Shown: one piece after another, positions 47,831 through 58,739 of the stretch
Layout: every line of letters begins with the position of its first letter
Position numbering within the stretch: position 1 is the stretch's first letter
NCBI GenBank assembly: GCA_038373885.1
Contig: JAWZYV010013163.1
Span: 558,001-622,000, forward strand
Source of the DNA: Cheiracanthium punctorium
Taxonomy: Eukaryota > Arthropoda > Arachnida > Araneae > Cheiracanthiidae
Reading direction: 5' to 3'
DNA length: 64,000 nt
The notes under the pieces: generated by a model
What the model saw: only the letters and a program-made list of their open reading frames with translations
Databases searched by the model: none
Told to the model about the DNA's origin: nothing
Made by a program: the position numbers and the translations under genes

Positions 47831-49538
47831 TTGAAAAATAATTTCACTCTTGAATCTTTGGTAGTTTTATTTTCAGGGATTCTGTAAACTTTTAAATAAA
47901 AATTTCTTAAACTTGCGGTTTTTCCTTAAATGCCCTTATTACTATTTTTAGATTTCAATTTAACTCAATTCTTAGAATAAATTGTACAGATTTTAAGTTT
48001 TGCAAAAAAAAAAAAAAAAAAAATACATAGTGTATTTAAACTATTTACAGTTGACAAATTCTTTTATTAAATACAACAAATAATATACAACGTACCTCAT
48101 AAAAATATATCTCTACTTATAAAATTCAGCATACTATTAAGCTTAAACAAAATTACTAGCTACAGAAATTTCGTTCATGAGCAAAATTTATTAAACTCTT
48201 TATGTGATGATTATTTTTCGGAAACTGGGTATGGGGGGGGGATAGCGTTTATTTTCTAACAAAAAAGTTCAAAGCGTCCTAATTTTTTGTGTTGTACAAC
48301 AAAATTAATTCCCTTATTAATTGTAAAATTTAGAAAATGTATGCTCATTCATTGCGGAATTCCATTGTAATTCAATACATAACATTGATATCAATAGGAA
48401 AATTTATGAAGGTTTTTAAAGTTTTAAAATTAAAGTAACAATTTCAAATTCAGCCCTGGGGTGAAGGATAAAGAATATCGTTCACAGCACAAATAAATTA
48501 AAATTTCGCGCATCTGAAAATTCATGTTAAGCAAAGTTAAGAAAAGCAAAAATTTCAGGAGGGCTGAATATACGTCGATATCCACAATGCCGGTGTGAGA
48601 CGCCAACAATATTCTAAAAATACATATTTTTCGTAGAACAAACCATGCCGAACAAAAATTTTATATTCAAATTTCGAGTGCTTATTTTGGTCACATACCA
48701 CATTAAATTCAGTTTCGCAGTGTACTGTTTAACTCAAACACACAAAGTATAAAATATTGCACATCACGCAGTTTTCATTGCAGAAAAAAGGATATGTATA
48801 TCACCACTCTGTTATTCTCGCCCATGCACAAATACATCGCTGACGTGACCCAAATAAGGGAAGACACCGAGCTCATTTTTGCTCGACGTGTAATATGCTC
48901 TTAACATGTCAGATTTTCTCTCGGAATTTTAAAATTCTGATGACAATTCATTTTTTCGCCGTTTCTTTTCAATTTCTCCCAACACTTTTCCATATTCTTT
49001 ATTATTTTTTCTTTCAACTTATCTGTTCTGTTAACGTATGTTAGGACATAACAAAACAAGATTGGCACCGAAGGCGTCATTTGAATATTCATGCCTGGTA
49101 CATGTGAATGTGTCATACACAGGGAAAGAAAAGTGAGAAGCTTTTTTTGGCACACGTGAAATAAGAATGGCGATGCCAATTCTCGAAGACTTCGGAATTT
49201 TAGAACGTATATTTTAATATTTAATTCTACTTAATTCATCATAACATATGGAATAATAATGAAATTACGATACATTCAGATATATATTTAGAGCTTTAGG
49301 GTTGATTCTTCTTATTTTTCTCCTTTCTCTGGTTACTGTAGGTTGACCCAATTATACAAATTCACTACTTTTGCTAACTGAGGTTTTTCTGATCTAAAGT
49401 TTTCGCTACATTTTAATGTGTATCAGGCTGTCGTTGGATTAAAACTTAGTTTATTTACTACTTAAAAAAGCAAACATAAGAAAAGTACAAGGCAGACGTA
49501 AATACAATAGGAACGGGCTCTACCCGGGGCTAAATTAC
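47831..49538. other. No gene seen
   Basis: AT-rich DNA with a 20-base A run near 48,004 and a poly-G run near 48,233. The minus-strand frame at 48,901-49,179 shares a short peptide-level similarity with 43,370-43,470. Confidence 0.4.
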
Positions 49539-49715
49539 ATGTCTCCACGGCAGTGGTCACGGCGAATGCCCGAGTCTGTTTGGCGGGAGAGAAACATTTT
49601 CGCTGAATTACAGCTTACGTCAGGATCACTTGATCACCTGAGAAGAAACATGGCAGCTCCATGGGCTGATTACAAAGAAAATATAAATTTAGACTCTACT
49701 TTTCACCGAAGATGA
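49539..49715 (+). CDS. Small open frame of 58 codons, unrecognised
   Basis: An ATG-started frame (MSPRQWSRRMPESVWRERN..., ending STFHRR) in a stretch (about 49,505-49,690) clearly richer in G+C than its AT-rich surroundings. The composition is balanced, with no homopolymers. It could be an exon scrap, a SINE or retroelement fragment, or chance. I recognise no domain and no splice signals that settle it. Confidence 0.15.
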   Translation: MSPRQWSRRMPESVWRERNIFAELQLTSGSLDHLRRNMAAPWADYKENINLDSTFHRR

Positions 49716-52655
49716 GTCTTGGGCCGGGAGTAGAAAAGGCGCTGAAAATACCGTCTGTTGTGGAGAAAACCAAGTTACAGTCAAAGTAATGATTTGAGAA
49801 TAGAAATTTGAAACGCGAAGTATTAGAAAAGAAATTTTTATACAAACATCCCTGAAAATATTGCATATGTATATATATATATATATATATATACGATATA
49901 TAAACACGATACATAACGTACAGACGTATTTGTTTTGCTTATGCCGATTGCAAGGTTTTTGTCAATATCAAGTACGTTTGTCTTTATTTTTTATCACTTA
50001 ACTTCTTTTCTTCACTCGGCAATATAAAACTGCCGTATGTTCAATATTTCTATAATTATAAACGTAATTGAATTCGCAAGTAATTTTACTATAAATTCCT
50101 AATTTGCTTAATATATCTGTACAAAATTCCTCAAACTCAGGGTTTCAAACAAATTTAAGATTTCTCATACCTTGATACATACTGGACTTTTTCCTGCCTT
50201 ATGTGAGTTTCACAAACTACTTCAAATGTGTAATTTAACTTTTTTTCTTATCAAAAATAAAAGGTCATTTAAAAAAAAAAAGTCGATCAAAAAAATCACG
50301 ATGTTTGGTGAATTTCGTGACTAAACGACTTTATTATGTGATGTTCTCTTCACTTTTTGCCCTTTTTTTTCCCATTTCCTGACTTTTCGGGGACTTCCGT
50401 AATATTACTGACCTGGTAGACACCCTTTAATTATTTACCCCATCGTTTTAATCCGATTGTTTTTATTAATTTTTGGAGTCGTTTTTATAAGACTTGGCGT
50501 GAAACTGCCTTGAACCACATTTGTGACCCAGTCTGTACTTTTAATGCTTGAATGTCATTTGCATGTGTAGATTTCGTAAGTGGGAAATTAAAGGTCTTAA
50601 CGAAACACATTTTGCTAAGGTCACTAAGCTTTTGGCAAAATCTAATTTGAAATATTTCTTCTCGGAAAATACTTTTGGCAAACTCCTGCCACAAATCCAT
50701 GGAAGGTCGGAATTTGTTAATTTCCCGGAGGGATTTAATCCTTGTCGTATTACCTTGAATAAGAGAAAAGGAGGAAACTTGATCAATAAGTCAGAGGAAA
50801 TATGTGGTGTGGCGTCTGAGTACTTTATCTCGAGTTAGAAATTGCGTACAACATTAAAGGTTTATTTTTAACAGAGCACTATATTCCTGTTTTAGATTGA
50901 CTAAGTATTAGTTTTACGTAATTAAAATCTGAAGTAGGTATTTTAGTAACTTTGAAATATTAAAATTTTTAATTTTTTAAAAGAAGCTTACAACATTTCA
51001 AAAACCTGCATCATTATTTTTATCAACAGTAGTGTTCATTATAGGACACTTCATATGTTCTACTTACTATAGTGCTCAACCCTGCTATTCATCTCATTGA
51101 CGTATGACTACAGTTATAAATTATCTTCCTTAAAGTCAAAACAACGAAGCCAAATGTGAGCATTATGCATAAAATTAAATAATTAAACTTTGTAAAATAA
51201 CACATATGAAAAATATTTATATTATATTAATATAATAGTATATTTTGTGATTTAAAAAAGTTGTATAAAACACAGTTTAAATGGAATATTTTCAAATTAT
51301 TAAGAAATAGAAATAATTTTATCAGTACTATCAGTATATTCCTTTTGAACATTTAATTTTTCTATTAACTTGTAAAATGAAAAATAAAGACATACTGAGT
51401 AACTTAAAAACATTACATTTCGAGGTACGGTTAAAATACCAAAATTCGCATAAAATAATAGTTAACGGCATAGTTTGAAGTCACACTGATAGAACATGAT
51501 TGGCCACAAGAGATCATGTGGTTAATCTTATGTTTTTGTCATTATTCCGTTTCCGCTATACCAAAACGGCAATAAAACCTTCACAAATCGTACCGAACGT
51601 CACTGCTGTGTAGTGTGCACCGATTGTAAAGATTTTACAAAGAAATAAATATTTGCTCTTAAAGAACATTATATAACGTTATGTCTTAACTGCTTTTGTT
51701 AGCTTGAAACTATTTCCATTTCTTTTATTTTCTTAAAGTTTTTGCCATCTTTTTTAGTATCATTTTTAACTTGTACATTGGTAACCAATGAAGTGTGTTT
51801 TCTTTCTTCCAAAGTTCTTGAAGTTTTTCTTCTCTTAAGAGATACAAGCCCTCTCAATTCTTCCGAGATATTAAATTGCCATTTGTTTTTATGGCCACTT
51901 AAACTCGTATAACACCTTTCGAAGAGAACGTACATCTGCGAAAATGGCGCAAACGGAATAACAGGATGAAATATAGAAGGTGGAAGTTAGCAGAGTTTTT
52001 ATTGGTTATTTTTCTCAAATAAATTTCAATTTACTCCTCCTGAAAAAATACGCAGTCCGCAACGAAAATTAGAGGTTATGTCATGTTACATTTCTGAAAG
52101 ATTAGAGGAAATATTGTTTCTTGCATTTTTTTTTCCGTTTCGTATTAACTTTATAAATGTAAATGGCATCGATTCTACAAAGATGTTTTTAATATATGTG
52201 TATGAAATAGAAATGGATAGAGTAAGTTCATGTTTTGTCAAGATTGAATAATTTTGTAGATTTTTCAATAATATATAAAATTTCATTAGTTTTCTACAAA
52301 AGAAATTACAATTTTTTTACTTTACAACTTTTTTTAATATCTCAACACATTTGTAAAATAGTTATGTTTTCCGTTGAATTGAAAACAATAATTTACAACA
52401 GAAAACATGCCTAGATATAGTATATATACTGTGAGAGACCGAAATTGGTGAATGTCAACACATACCATATCCGTCAGTGAAAGAACGAATATTTGCTTAG
52501 ATTCTAGTACATTCGGACTATCATCGGTGTATGTCGACAAGCACAGATATGATCTGGCGGATGTCGAAAAGAGAAGCCGAGGTCAACAGAAAAGCAAAAG
52601 CGTAGCAAAATAATTTTTAATTTGTTGGAGAATGTTATTTCCCCATGAACCCATG
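49716..52655. other. Mostly non-coding; two weak coding candidates
   Basis: A (TA)n microsatellite lies at 49,867-49,893. An open frame of 96 codons at 50,548-50,838 (plus) has even composition but three competing frames on the other strand and no recognised motif. The best exon-like candidate, on the minus strand at 51,699-51,935, is listed separately. The rest is AT-rich. Confidence 0.35.
51699..51935 (-). CDS. Possible terminal exon, unrecognised
   Basis: A 78-codon minus-strand frame with a basic, charged C-terminal half (LKRRKTSRTLEERKH ... KKDGKNFKKIKEMEIVSS). Directly upstream is CCATTTTCGCAG|ATG, a passable 3' splice site, so the frame could be the last exon of a larger gene. I find no matching donor or polyadenylation signal and recognise no domain. 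A chance frame is about as likely. Confidence 0.2.
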   Translation of the reverse strand: MYVLFERCYTSLSGHKNKWQFNISEELRGLVSLKRRKTSRTLEERKHTSLVTNVQVKNDTKKDGKNFKKIKEMEIVSS

Positions 52656-52663
52656 GTTCCCTA

Positions 52664-52834
52664 CAGGGGCGTAGCCAGAAATTTTTCATGGGGGGGGTTA
52701 CGACTACTACAACTCATATATATGTATACGTGGGTGTGACAATGTAGTGAAGAATATACATTTTGTATGGCAAAAAATTCCTCATGGGGGGGGGGGGTTA
52801 TGACCCCCCTAACCCCCCCTTGGCTACGCCCCTG
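52664..52834. mobile_element. hAT-type MITE, 171 bp, with 8-bp target duplication
   Basis: Terminal inverted repeats CAGGGGCGTAGCCA and TGGCTACGCCCCTG, a terminus common to hAT MITEs of many animals. Perfect 8-bp direct repeats GTTCCCTA flank it at 52,656-52,663 and 52,835-52,842. Inside, poly-G and poly-C runs form an inner inverted pair. No coding capacity. Confidence 0.9.
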
Positions 52835-52853
52835 GTTCCCTATGATTATAGAA

Positions 52854-53113
52854 TAGGGCGGGCCGAAAAATGCCCTTTTGCACTTTTTTTCGAAATCGAT
52901 GAGAGCCTACTGCGGAAAAGTTGTCCCTTAGGTTGGTTAATAAGGGTGTAAATTTTTTTTGAAATGGGACAATATCTTCAGTCGGCGCCAGCGCCTTGAA
53001 AATCCGGATTTTGGGGCGAAACAAGCATTTCCTTCCGAAAACAAAATTTTCGCTAATTTCCGATATAGATACCAGCCGAATGCGGAAAAGTTATGACTTG
53101 GGTTGGTTAATAA

Positions 53114-53161
<48 letters not shown>

Positions 53162-53290
53162 AAATCGGAAAATATCTTCAACTAGCGCCGGCGCCTTAAA
53201 AATCGGGATTTTGGGCCAAAATAGACATTTTTTTCCCGAAAACACAATTTTTGCAAATTTTTGAAATCGATTTTAGCCAAGTGCGTAAAT
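52854..53290. repeat. Left terminal inverted region with ~180-bp sub-repeats
   Basis: The word GCGGAAAAGTT recurs at 52,912 and 53,092, with a diverged GCGTAAATTTT near 53,283. Each unit contains GGTTGGTTAATAA, AATATCTTCA, a GGCGCCAGCGCC-like palindrome, and CCGAAAACA-AATTTT. A ~45-base T run (about 53,116-53,160) has expanded in the second unit. Apparent proteins here (52,763-53,245) are repeat translations. Confidence 0.8.
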
Positions 53291-53684
53291 TTTCTTTACA
53301 TGATATGCTCTTATAAAAGTAACTATACTCTAATAAGAATAAATAAAAGTTTACCGGATTTTGGAAATCATTAATAACTGTGAAGTAAAGTTGCGTCTTG
53401 GTTTTAGTAATAAGCGCGCGTGAGCTTTTTTTTTTCCTCGGATGTGAGCAACATATTTTGGTGGCTCGGCACCACTATTGGCTCATTTCCTCTGTACTAA
53501 GCAGGGAATTAAATATGAAGCAATTCAGCTCTTTGCTTATCTCAGAGAAAATTCACTGAAATAACCACGTAACTGATAACCACCACTCACCACGAGGAGG
53601 TGGCTGCATTTCGAGTTCCACCCGTGCCCACCCCAACCTCCCAACCATATATTTACAGTGGGCACATTATGGTTTCAATTTCTC

Positions 53685-56010
53685 TTATTTGTCTGCTGCC
53701 TGTCCTGTTGGTAACTTTCTGCACTTCGATTTACTTTCGAAGGATGGAATTAGTCTTCGGGAATCCAACTGAGCTCTGATCAGACCATCCCTTGCAATTG
53801 GTCCAACCATAGAAGCTGTAGCCTCTGTTACCATTTTAATTGCTCTTTCTACTGCCTGATTGTGGCATGGAAACTTATTTACTTCTACTAAATCTGGGTC
53901 ATTTTTCTTTATCATATTGAAGAGATCTTTGGTGCTGATTTCACGAAGCATAGGCGGCTCAGTTATAACATAATTTTTCCAGTGTATCATGTCGGTATAA
54001 TCCTTTGCATCGAATTTCAGCATAGGAAGTGTAAAGTGCCAAATTTCCCGCTGTCTGTTCTCTCTGGCCTTCAAAATCCTTCTAATAGCGAGCTCTGATC
54101 TGGTTTCTTTCATCCGTAATCATTGAGAGAATAATGTTTTCAGGATGAGCATAAAAAGCATTTCGGCTTATTGCTCGATCCACAACATTCTTCAGTTCAT
54201 CTGGAAGATAACGGAACAAACTGATCATTTTCCACAAGTGTCGAGCACCATCTTGACAATGTGGCCTTGACTTTATCAAAAACCACATCGGCACATACAC
54301 TTTAACTACGAATTCCGCTAAAGCTTTCAAATTTGCTGACACATTTGTCATAGTAATGTATAAGCGCAGAATTCGACAAGCTGCCGTGAGCCAACGGGAG
54401 TGAGATAACTTTCCTGGCTTTTTTTCTGCTAACGCAGGTGAGCAATATCCTGATGTGACAGCTTCATAAATGTCCAGCATGTATTGCTGATCGGTGCTCA
54501 GATCCTTAGGAAGCTTTGATACTGTGAAGGTTTCATCTTCATCCACTTCAATCTTTTTGAAATTAGCGACCGGTTTAAGTTCGCAGTTTTCAAGTTTTTT
54601 ACCTATTGGACCGGAGAAGGTTTCAGGACCATTTGTTTGTCCATCTAACTTCTTTATAAGGTGCCACAACGGTAATTCGTTTGTGTGCAACAAACATATG
54701 AGCCATTGAAGCGGCCTCCCAATATCTTCTTCTATTAGGCGTAAAACTCCTTTCCTATAACCTGTATTTACAGCTGTCCCGTCGCAGCCAATTGCCAGGA
54801 GGTATCCAGTGCTAATGTTCTTCTGTGAAAGATAATTAATAATGCTGGTCTTAATAGATTCTGCTGAACCACTACCTGGTGCAACACGGCCGAGATATAG
54901 GGATCCTGGTTCTTGTATTAAGACCACATGTTCTTCAGTTATCGTTGTTCTGTGCTTTTTGTATCCTCTGATTTTGTCTGTCAAGGTTTTATCTTTTCGG
55001 GCATCGAAAAAGAAGTCTTCAAAATCTTCTTTCTGGTCTTGACGTTGCAACTCCATGCGTTTTCTTTTTCTCTCTCTTCTTATTTTATTCTTATCCGTAA
55101 CATTGGAATGGTCGTCATCAGTTATTAATCCGACATCTTGCAGATCTGCAGAAACAATTTTCGCTGCCGACCTGTCTCCTATCCTTGCAGTATCGCATGC
55201 AAGCGCTGTAGTTGGCAATTTTATTCCATCTGGTTGGCTTTCTTGTCCAACTTGTTTTTTCCCCGGGACTTTTTGATATGTTTCTCTCTGAATCGAGGAG
55301 GTGAGTATTCTTTATCATTAGCCATTACCCATTCAGTATTTTCTTGGTTGTCACAATCCTCCAAGTCAGGTGACTCAACTGTATATTATTGCTCTTGAAA
55401 CTCCTGTTCACATGCTAAAGCACATGAAGTATCTTTCTTTACAGCCCTCGACATTATCTTGGATTGCCTATGTCGTTTGCGGAGTAGTTTTTCACTCGTT
55501 TTTGAATCAATGCCGGCCATGATCATTTGCCTGGTTGTTCTCTGATCAACCAAAAACGATTGTTCTATTTGTGAAATCTTTCTAGTCCTTTCGCAGGAGC
55601 ATGATGAAAATAAATGACACTTGCATGTGGCAATGTCGAAAAGAGTTTTCTGGGCGTATTCCGAAAATTGCTTTACTCTGTACGACTGGGTGACTGGTTG
55701 ACTTTTTTTTACTTTTAAGAATATTTTTATACTTAGTATAATAAGATTGAAGCATCCGGACAATTCTTTTGTGAGAAATCACAGGAATCGAAGCTTTCTT
55801 CCATATATCAACCACCTTCTTCACAACAACGTCGGCAATATCAGAAAATGCTGGATTTTTGCCATGATATGAAGTTTTCAGTTGTTGCCTTACAAATAAG
55901 TAAAATTTCATAACTTGACTATATGTTGGTAAAATAGACTTCAGCTCTTCAGGCGATCCGAAGACAAAGCAATCAGACGCTTTTCTAGTTGTTTGAGAAC
56001 CTGCAGCCAT
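53685..56010 (-). pseudogene. hAT-like transposase gene, frameshifted
   Basis: One protein of about 775 codons can be followed through several frames. Segment 1 (from ATG at 56,010): FVFGSPEELK, LPTYSQVMKFYLFVRQ, VVDIWKKASIPVIS. The frame slips near the T run at 55,705. Segment 2 (to 55,386) carries a Cys cluster, CKCHLFSSCSC, and FLVDQRTTRQ, then an in-frame TAA. Another slip lies near 55,240-55,315. Segment 3 (to 54,082): ALACDTARIGDRSAA, FFFDARKDKT, IGCDGTAVNTG (about 54,798-54,766), WLICLLHTNELPLWHL (about 54,700), LSHSRWLTAACRILRLYI. A one-base slip at about 54,100 leads to segment 4, with KFPCHNQAVERAIKMVTEA. The Asp-rich motifs and a CxxH before EL fit an RNase H-fold transposase of hAT type; this is inference. 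Similar uncharacterised proteins exist in arthropods and Hydra as I recall. Not functional here. Confidence 0.7.
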
Positions 56011-56077
56011 TCTGATTGAGTAGTTATTACTAATGTCTTTAGTGAATGAGAACTATATTTTGAAACTTTATTTCAAA

Positions 56078-56100
56078 TTAACAAACAATATAAAGCGCAC
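56078..56100 (-). promoter_or_regulatory. Possible TATA box of the transposase gene
   Basis: On the minus strand GCGCTTTATATTG lies about 75-85 bases before the first ATG at 56,010, inside the element and between gene and right terminal repeat. The position is reasonable for a core promoter, but AT-rich DNA gives many chance matches. Confidence 0.25.
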
Positions 56101-56339
56101 TTGCACATTGAACGAAGTACATTCCTTATATCTGTGCTAGTGAAACTGAAACCTTTACGATGAGTAATGTACTGCAGTAACACGTTGACTGACGGCACGC
56201 GCCACGTGATGGAGGATGCCATTAAAGTAGGAGGGTAGGGGAACTTAAAAACGCTTTTCTGCTTGCTCTTTGCGCTTTGAGCTCCAATGAGAGTATCATT
56301 TAAAGAACGTTTTAGCACTCGATTGATATCAATTTCAAA

Positions 56340-56885
56340 AATTCGCAAAAATTGTGTTTTCTAAAAAAATGTCTATTTTGGTCCAAATTCTCGATATTTA
56401 AGGCGTTGGTAACGATATTTTTTGATTTAAAAAATTTTTTATATGGTTATAAACCAACTCGAGACACAACTTTTCCACACTCGGCTGATACTGATTTCGA
56501 AAATTCGCAAAAATTGTGTTTTCGGGAAAAAAAAAATGTCTATTTTTGCCCAAATTCCCGATTTTTAAAGCGCCGGCGCTAGTTGAAGATATTTTCCGAT
56601 TTCAAAAAAAAATATATATATATGGTTATTAACCAACCCAAGACATAATTTTTCCGCATTCGGCTGATATCCATATCGGAAATCAGCGAAAATTGTGTTT
56701 TCGGAAGGAAATGCTTGTTTCCCCCCAAAATCCGGATTTTCAAGGCGCTGGCGCCGACTGAAGATATTGTCCGATTTCAAAAAAATTTTACTCCCTTATT
56801 AACCAACCTAAGGGACAACTTTTCCGCAGTAGGCTCTCATCGATTTCGAAAAAAAATGCAAAAGTGCGTTTTTCGGCCCGCCCTA
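56340..56885. repeat. Right terminal inverted region with three sub-repeats
   Basis: Three units, reverse complement of the left set, with TTTTCCGCAGTAGG, TTTTTCCGCATTCGG and TTTTCCACACTCGG landmarks at about 56,820, 56,650 and 56,470. Each has AAGCGCCGGCGCTAG-type GC palindromes and TTAACCAACC. Divergence grows from the outermost to the innermost unit. Confidence 0.8.
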
Positions 56886-56893
56886 TTATAGAA

Positions 56894-57138
56894 CAATTAA
56901 TAACATATTGGAAAAAGAAAAATTTAACATCATAAAAGATCACAACTAATTAGGCTTGCCATTGAAATTTTCGACAAACTTAGGAAAACCACATTGCATT
57001 TTTATGTTTGATATAATCTACTTTTGAATTTATTGACTTACAGTGCAGATCCTTTCTCAGCTCTCCCCTCTTCCGTAAATAAGAATTTCTCCTTCTGGCG
57101 GGTCTGGCTCAATCTTTCACAATCCTGCGCATGTCGTT
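56894..57138. other. No gene seen
   Basis: Host-like AT-rich sequence after the hAT target duplication, continuing the flank left of the element (52,843-52,853). Confidence 0.4.
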
Positions 57139-57510
57139 GACAGCTGGCTGTGCGACACAGCAAGCTGTCGTCAAAAAAGGGTCTCTAGATCTGTGGCACG
57201 CGATGAATGTTTCGATCGTCCTCCATTCTGCTGGTAGTTAAGTCAAGCGATGGCAACGGCTGCCTTGTTTTCAGCATTGGGCAATCTATCCGGCTGTTCT
57301 TGCATTCTTTTTCCAGCAGATGTCAGTGCTGTTAAAAATAATCGTGAGAATTTTTTTACGGGAAATGACGTGCTAAAAAGTAAAGGATTCTCGTGGAGCT
57401 ATGTCACCCGCAACTATTTTTATAGAAATCCAATCTATTCTTCCTGACTGGCAACAGTCAACACGTCAGAGTTTGGTGTTCCCAGAGCGGGAACACTGCG
57501 CGTTAAAGGG
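57139..57510. mobile_element. Half copy of the palindromic TTAA-MITE
   Basis: Starts at the central palindrome (CAGCTGGCTGTGCGACACAG) and follows one arm (GGGTCTCTAGATCTGTGGCA, a GGCAACGGCTGCC block, AAATGACGTGCTAAAAAGTA) to GCGCGTTAAAGGG|TTAA. The other arm is missing. It abuts the Tc1 remnant without a gap; the small frame at 57,250-57,447 is MITE sequence. Confidence 0.75.
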
Positions 57511-58656
57511 TTAATGTGTCTCGCAATGTGGTCTACCGTCTCTGGAATCAATATCAAACGGAAGCTTCTGTGCCCAGAAGACATGTTCTAGGCCGACCAC
57601 GAGCTACAACACGCGCAGAATATCGTTTTATAGCTCTTTCGGCCCGGAAAAGAAGATGCATTTCTGTGCCGCAACTTGTTCCAGACCACTCTGTAGTAGA
57701 GAGAGAAGAATATCCGCTAGTACGGTTCGAAGGCTTCTTCACAATGCAGGTCTCTATGCAAGGTGACCAGTTGTATGTGTCCCCCTCAAAGGACGACAGA
57801 GAAGGGCCCGTTTATCTTGGCCAAGAGAACACATTCCTTGGAGCAGACAGCGATAGGCTTCTGTACTCTTTACAGACGAGACCAGATTCACACTGGAGAG
57901 CGATTCAGGAGAGTCTGCTTATCTGGAGGGAACGAAGAACCCGATACCATCGATTCAACACTGTGGAAAGACACAGTTATGGAGGTGGTGGAATAATGGT
58001 TTGGGCAGGGATCCCATTCGATGGTCACACTGACCTGCATGTGTTCCAGAGTGGAACTATGACTGGTGTGAGATATCGGGACGAGATCCTTGATGCCTAT
58101 GTTCGGCCATATGTTGCTGCTATTGGCAACGATTTCATTCTGATGGATGATAATGCCCGACCTCACCGAGCTGTGCTTGTTGAGGATTATCTTGAGAGTC
58201 ACGGTTTGGAGCGAATGGAGCGCCAGCTCAATCTCCAGACCTCAATCCAATAGAACATGTTTGGGACTACCTTGGCAGACAAGCGGCTGCTGCAAGTCCT
58301 CCTTGAAGATCGTTATATGAGCTGGAACAAGGACTAATCCGTGCGTGGTCTTCGCTCCCTATTGAGGTGTCCGACAACTTAATTAGCAGCATGGAGAATC
58401 GATGCCGCCAGTGCATTGTAGTTAGGGGTGGACACATTCCTTATTAGAACTCATTTCTGTAATGTGTCCACAAAAAGCTTTTAAATAAACTTTTTTCTCC
58501 AAAAGTGGACTTTTCTACAGAAAGCGCTCTTTTGCTTTTACACCATGTTTCTGTTGAATTAAGTGCTGAGTTAGTCCAAATTTTTTGCTTCTATGTTCAT
58601 TCGTTTCCATATTATTCACAAAAAACAGGTGTTACCTTAACTTTTGGAGGGCAGTG
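57511..58656 (+). mobile_element. 5'-truncated Tc1-like element
   Basis: Begins inside the transposase N-terminus at the TTAA of the preceding MITE, so the left terminal repeat is gone. The right end is TTTTGGAGGGCAGTG|TA, the usual Tc1 terminus with TA. It contains the frameshifted transposase at 57,516-58,447 and about 200 bp of 3' untranslated and terminal sequence. It belongs to a different Tc1 subfamily from 8,526-9,942. Confidence 0.75.
57516..58447 (+). pseudogene. Tc1 transposase, frameshifted, DD34E traces
   Basis: The 5' end encodes part of the DNA-binding domain (VYRLWNQYQTEASVPRR, then LGRPRATTRAEYRFIALSAR, a GRPR hook). The catalytic region is spread over frames. A LFTDE segment with the first Asp is at about 57,857-57,875 in a second frame. 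ILMDDNARPH with the second Asp is in the main frame (about 58,137-58,167). SPDLNPIEHVW with the Glu is at about 58,237-58,270, after a one-base slip that truncates the main frame at 58,253. The family C-terminus, a RGGHIPY segment, ends at 58,447. At least three frame changes, with the start lost. It is inactive. Confidence 0.85.
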
Positions 58657-58739
58657 TATGTAAAAATGAATGCTGGTATGTGTGCATGTAGATATGAGTG
58701 CATGTGTGCATATATGACGATGAAAAATTCAAGCACCGT

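Larger units (their letters stand above)
52854..56885 (-). mobile_element. Complete 4,032-bp hAT-like DNA transposon
   Basis: Perfect 8-bp direct repeats TTATAGAA lie at 52,846-52,853 and 56,886-56,893. The termini are TAGGGCGGGCCGAAAAA at the left and TTTTTCGGCCCGCCCTA at the right, exact inverted repeats. Inverted homology continues for about 440-550 bp per side. An 8-bp duplication and TAGGG ends are hallmarks of hAT elements. One minus-strand gene fills the centre (53,685-56,010). The ends are intact but the gene is broken, so the element could move only with a transposase from another copy. Confidence 0.85.

Noticed and set aside
50548..50838. 96-codon plus-strand frame as a gene
   Set aside because: Composition is acceptable, but there is no recognisable domain and the opposite strand is equally open; kept only as a note.
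52763..53245. Frames with long Phe or Lys runs
   Set aside because: They read through the terminal sub-repeats and the ~45-base T run of the hAT-like element.
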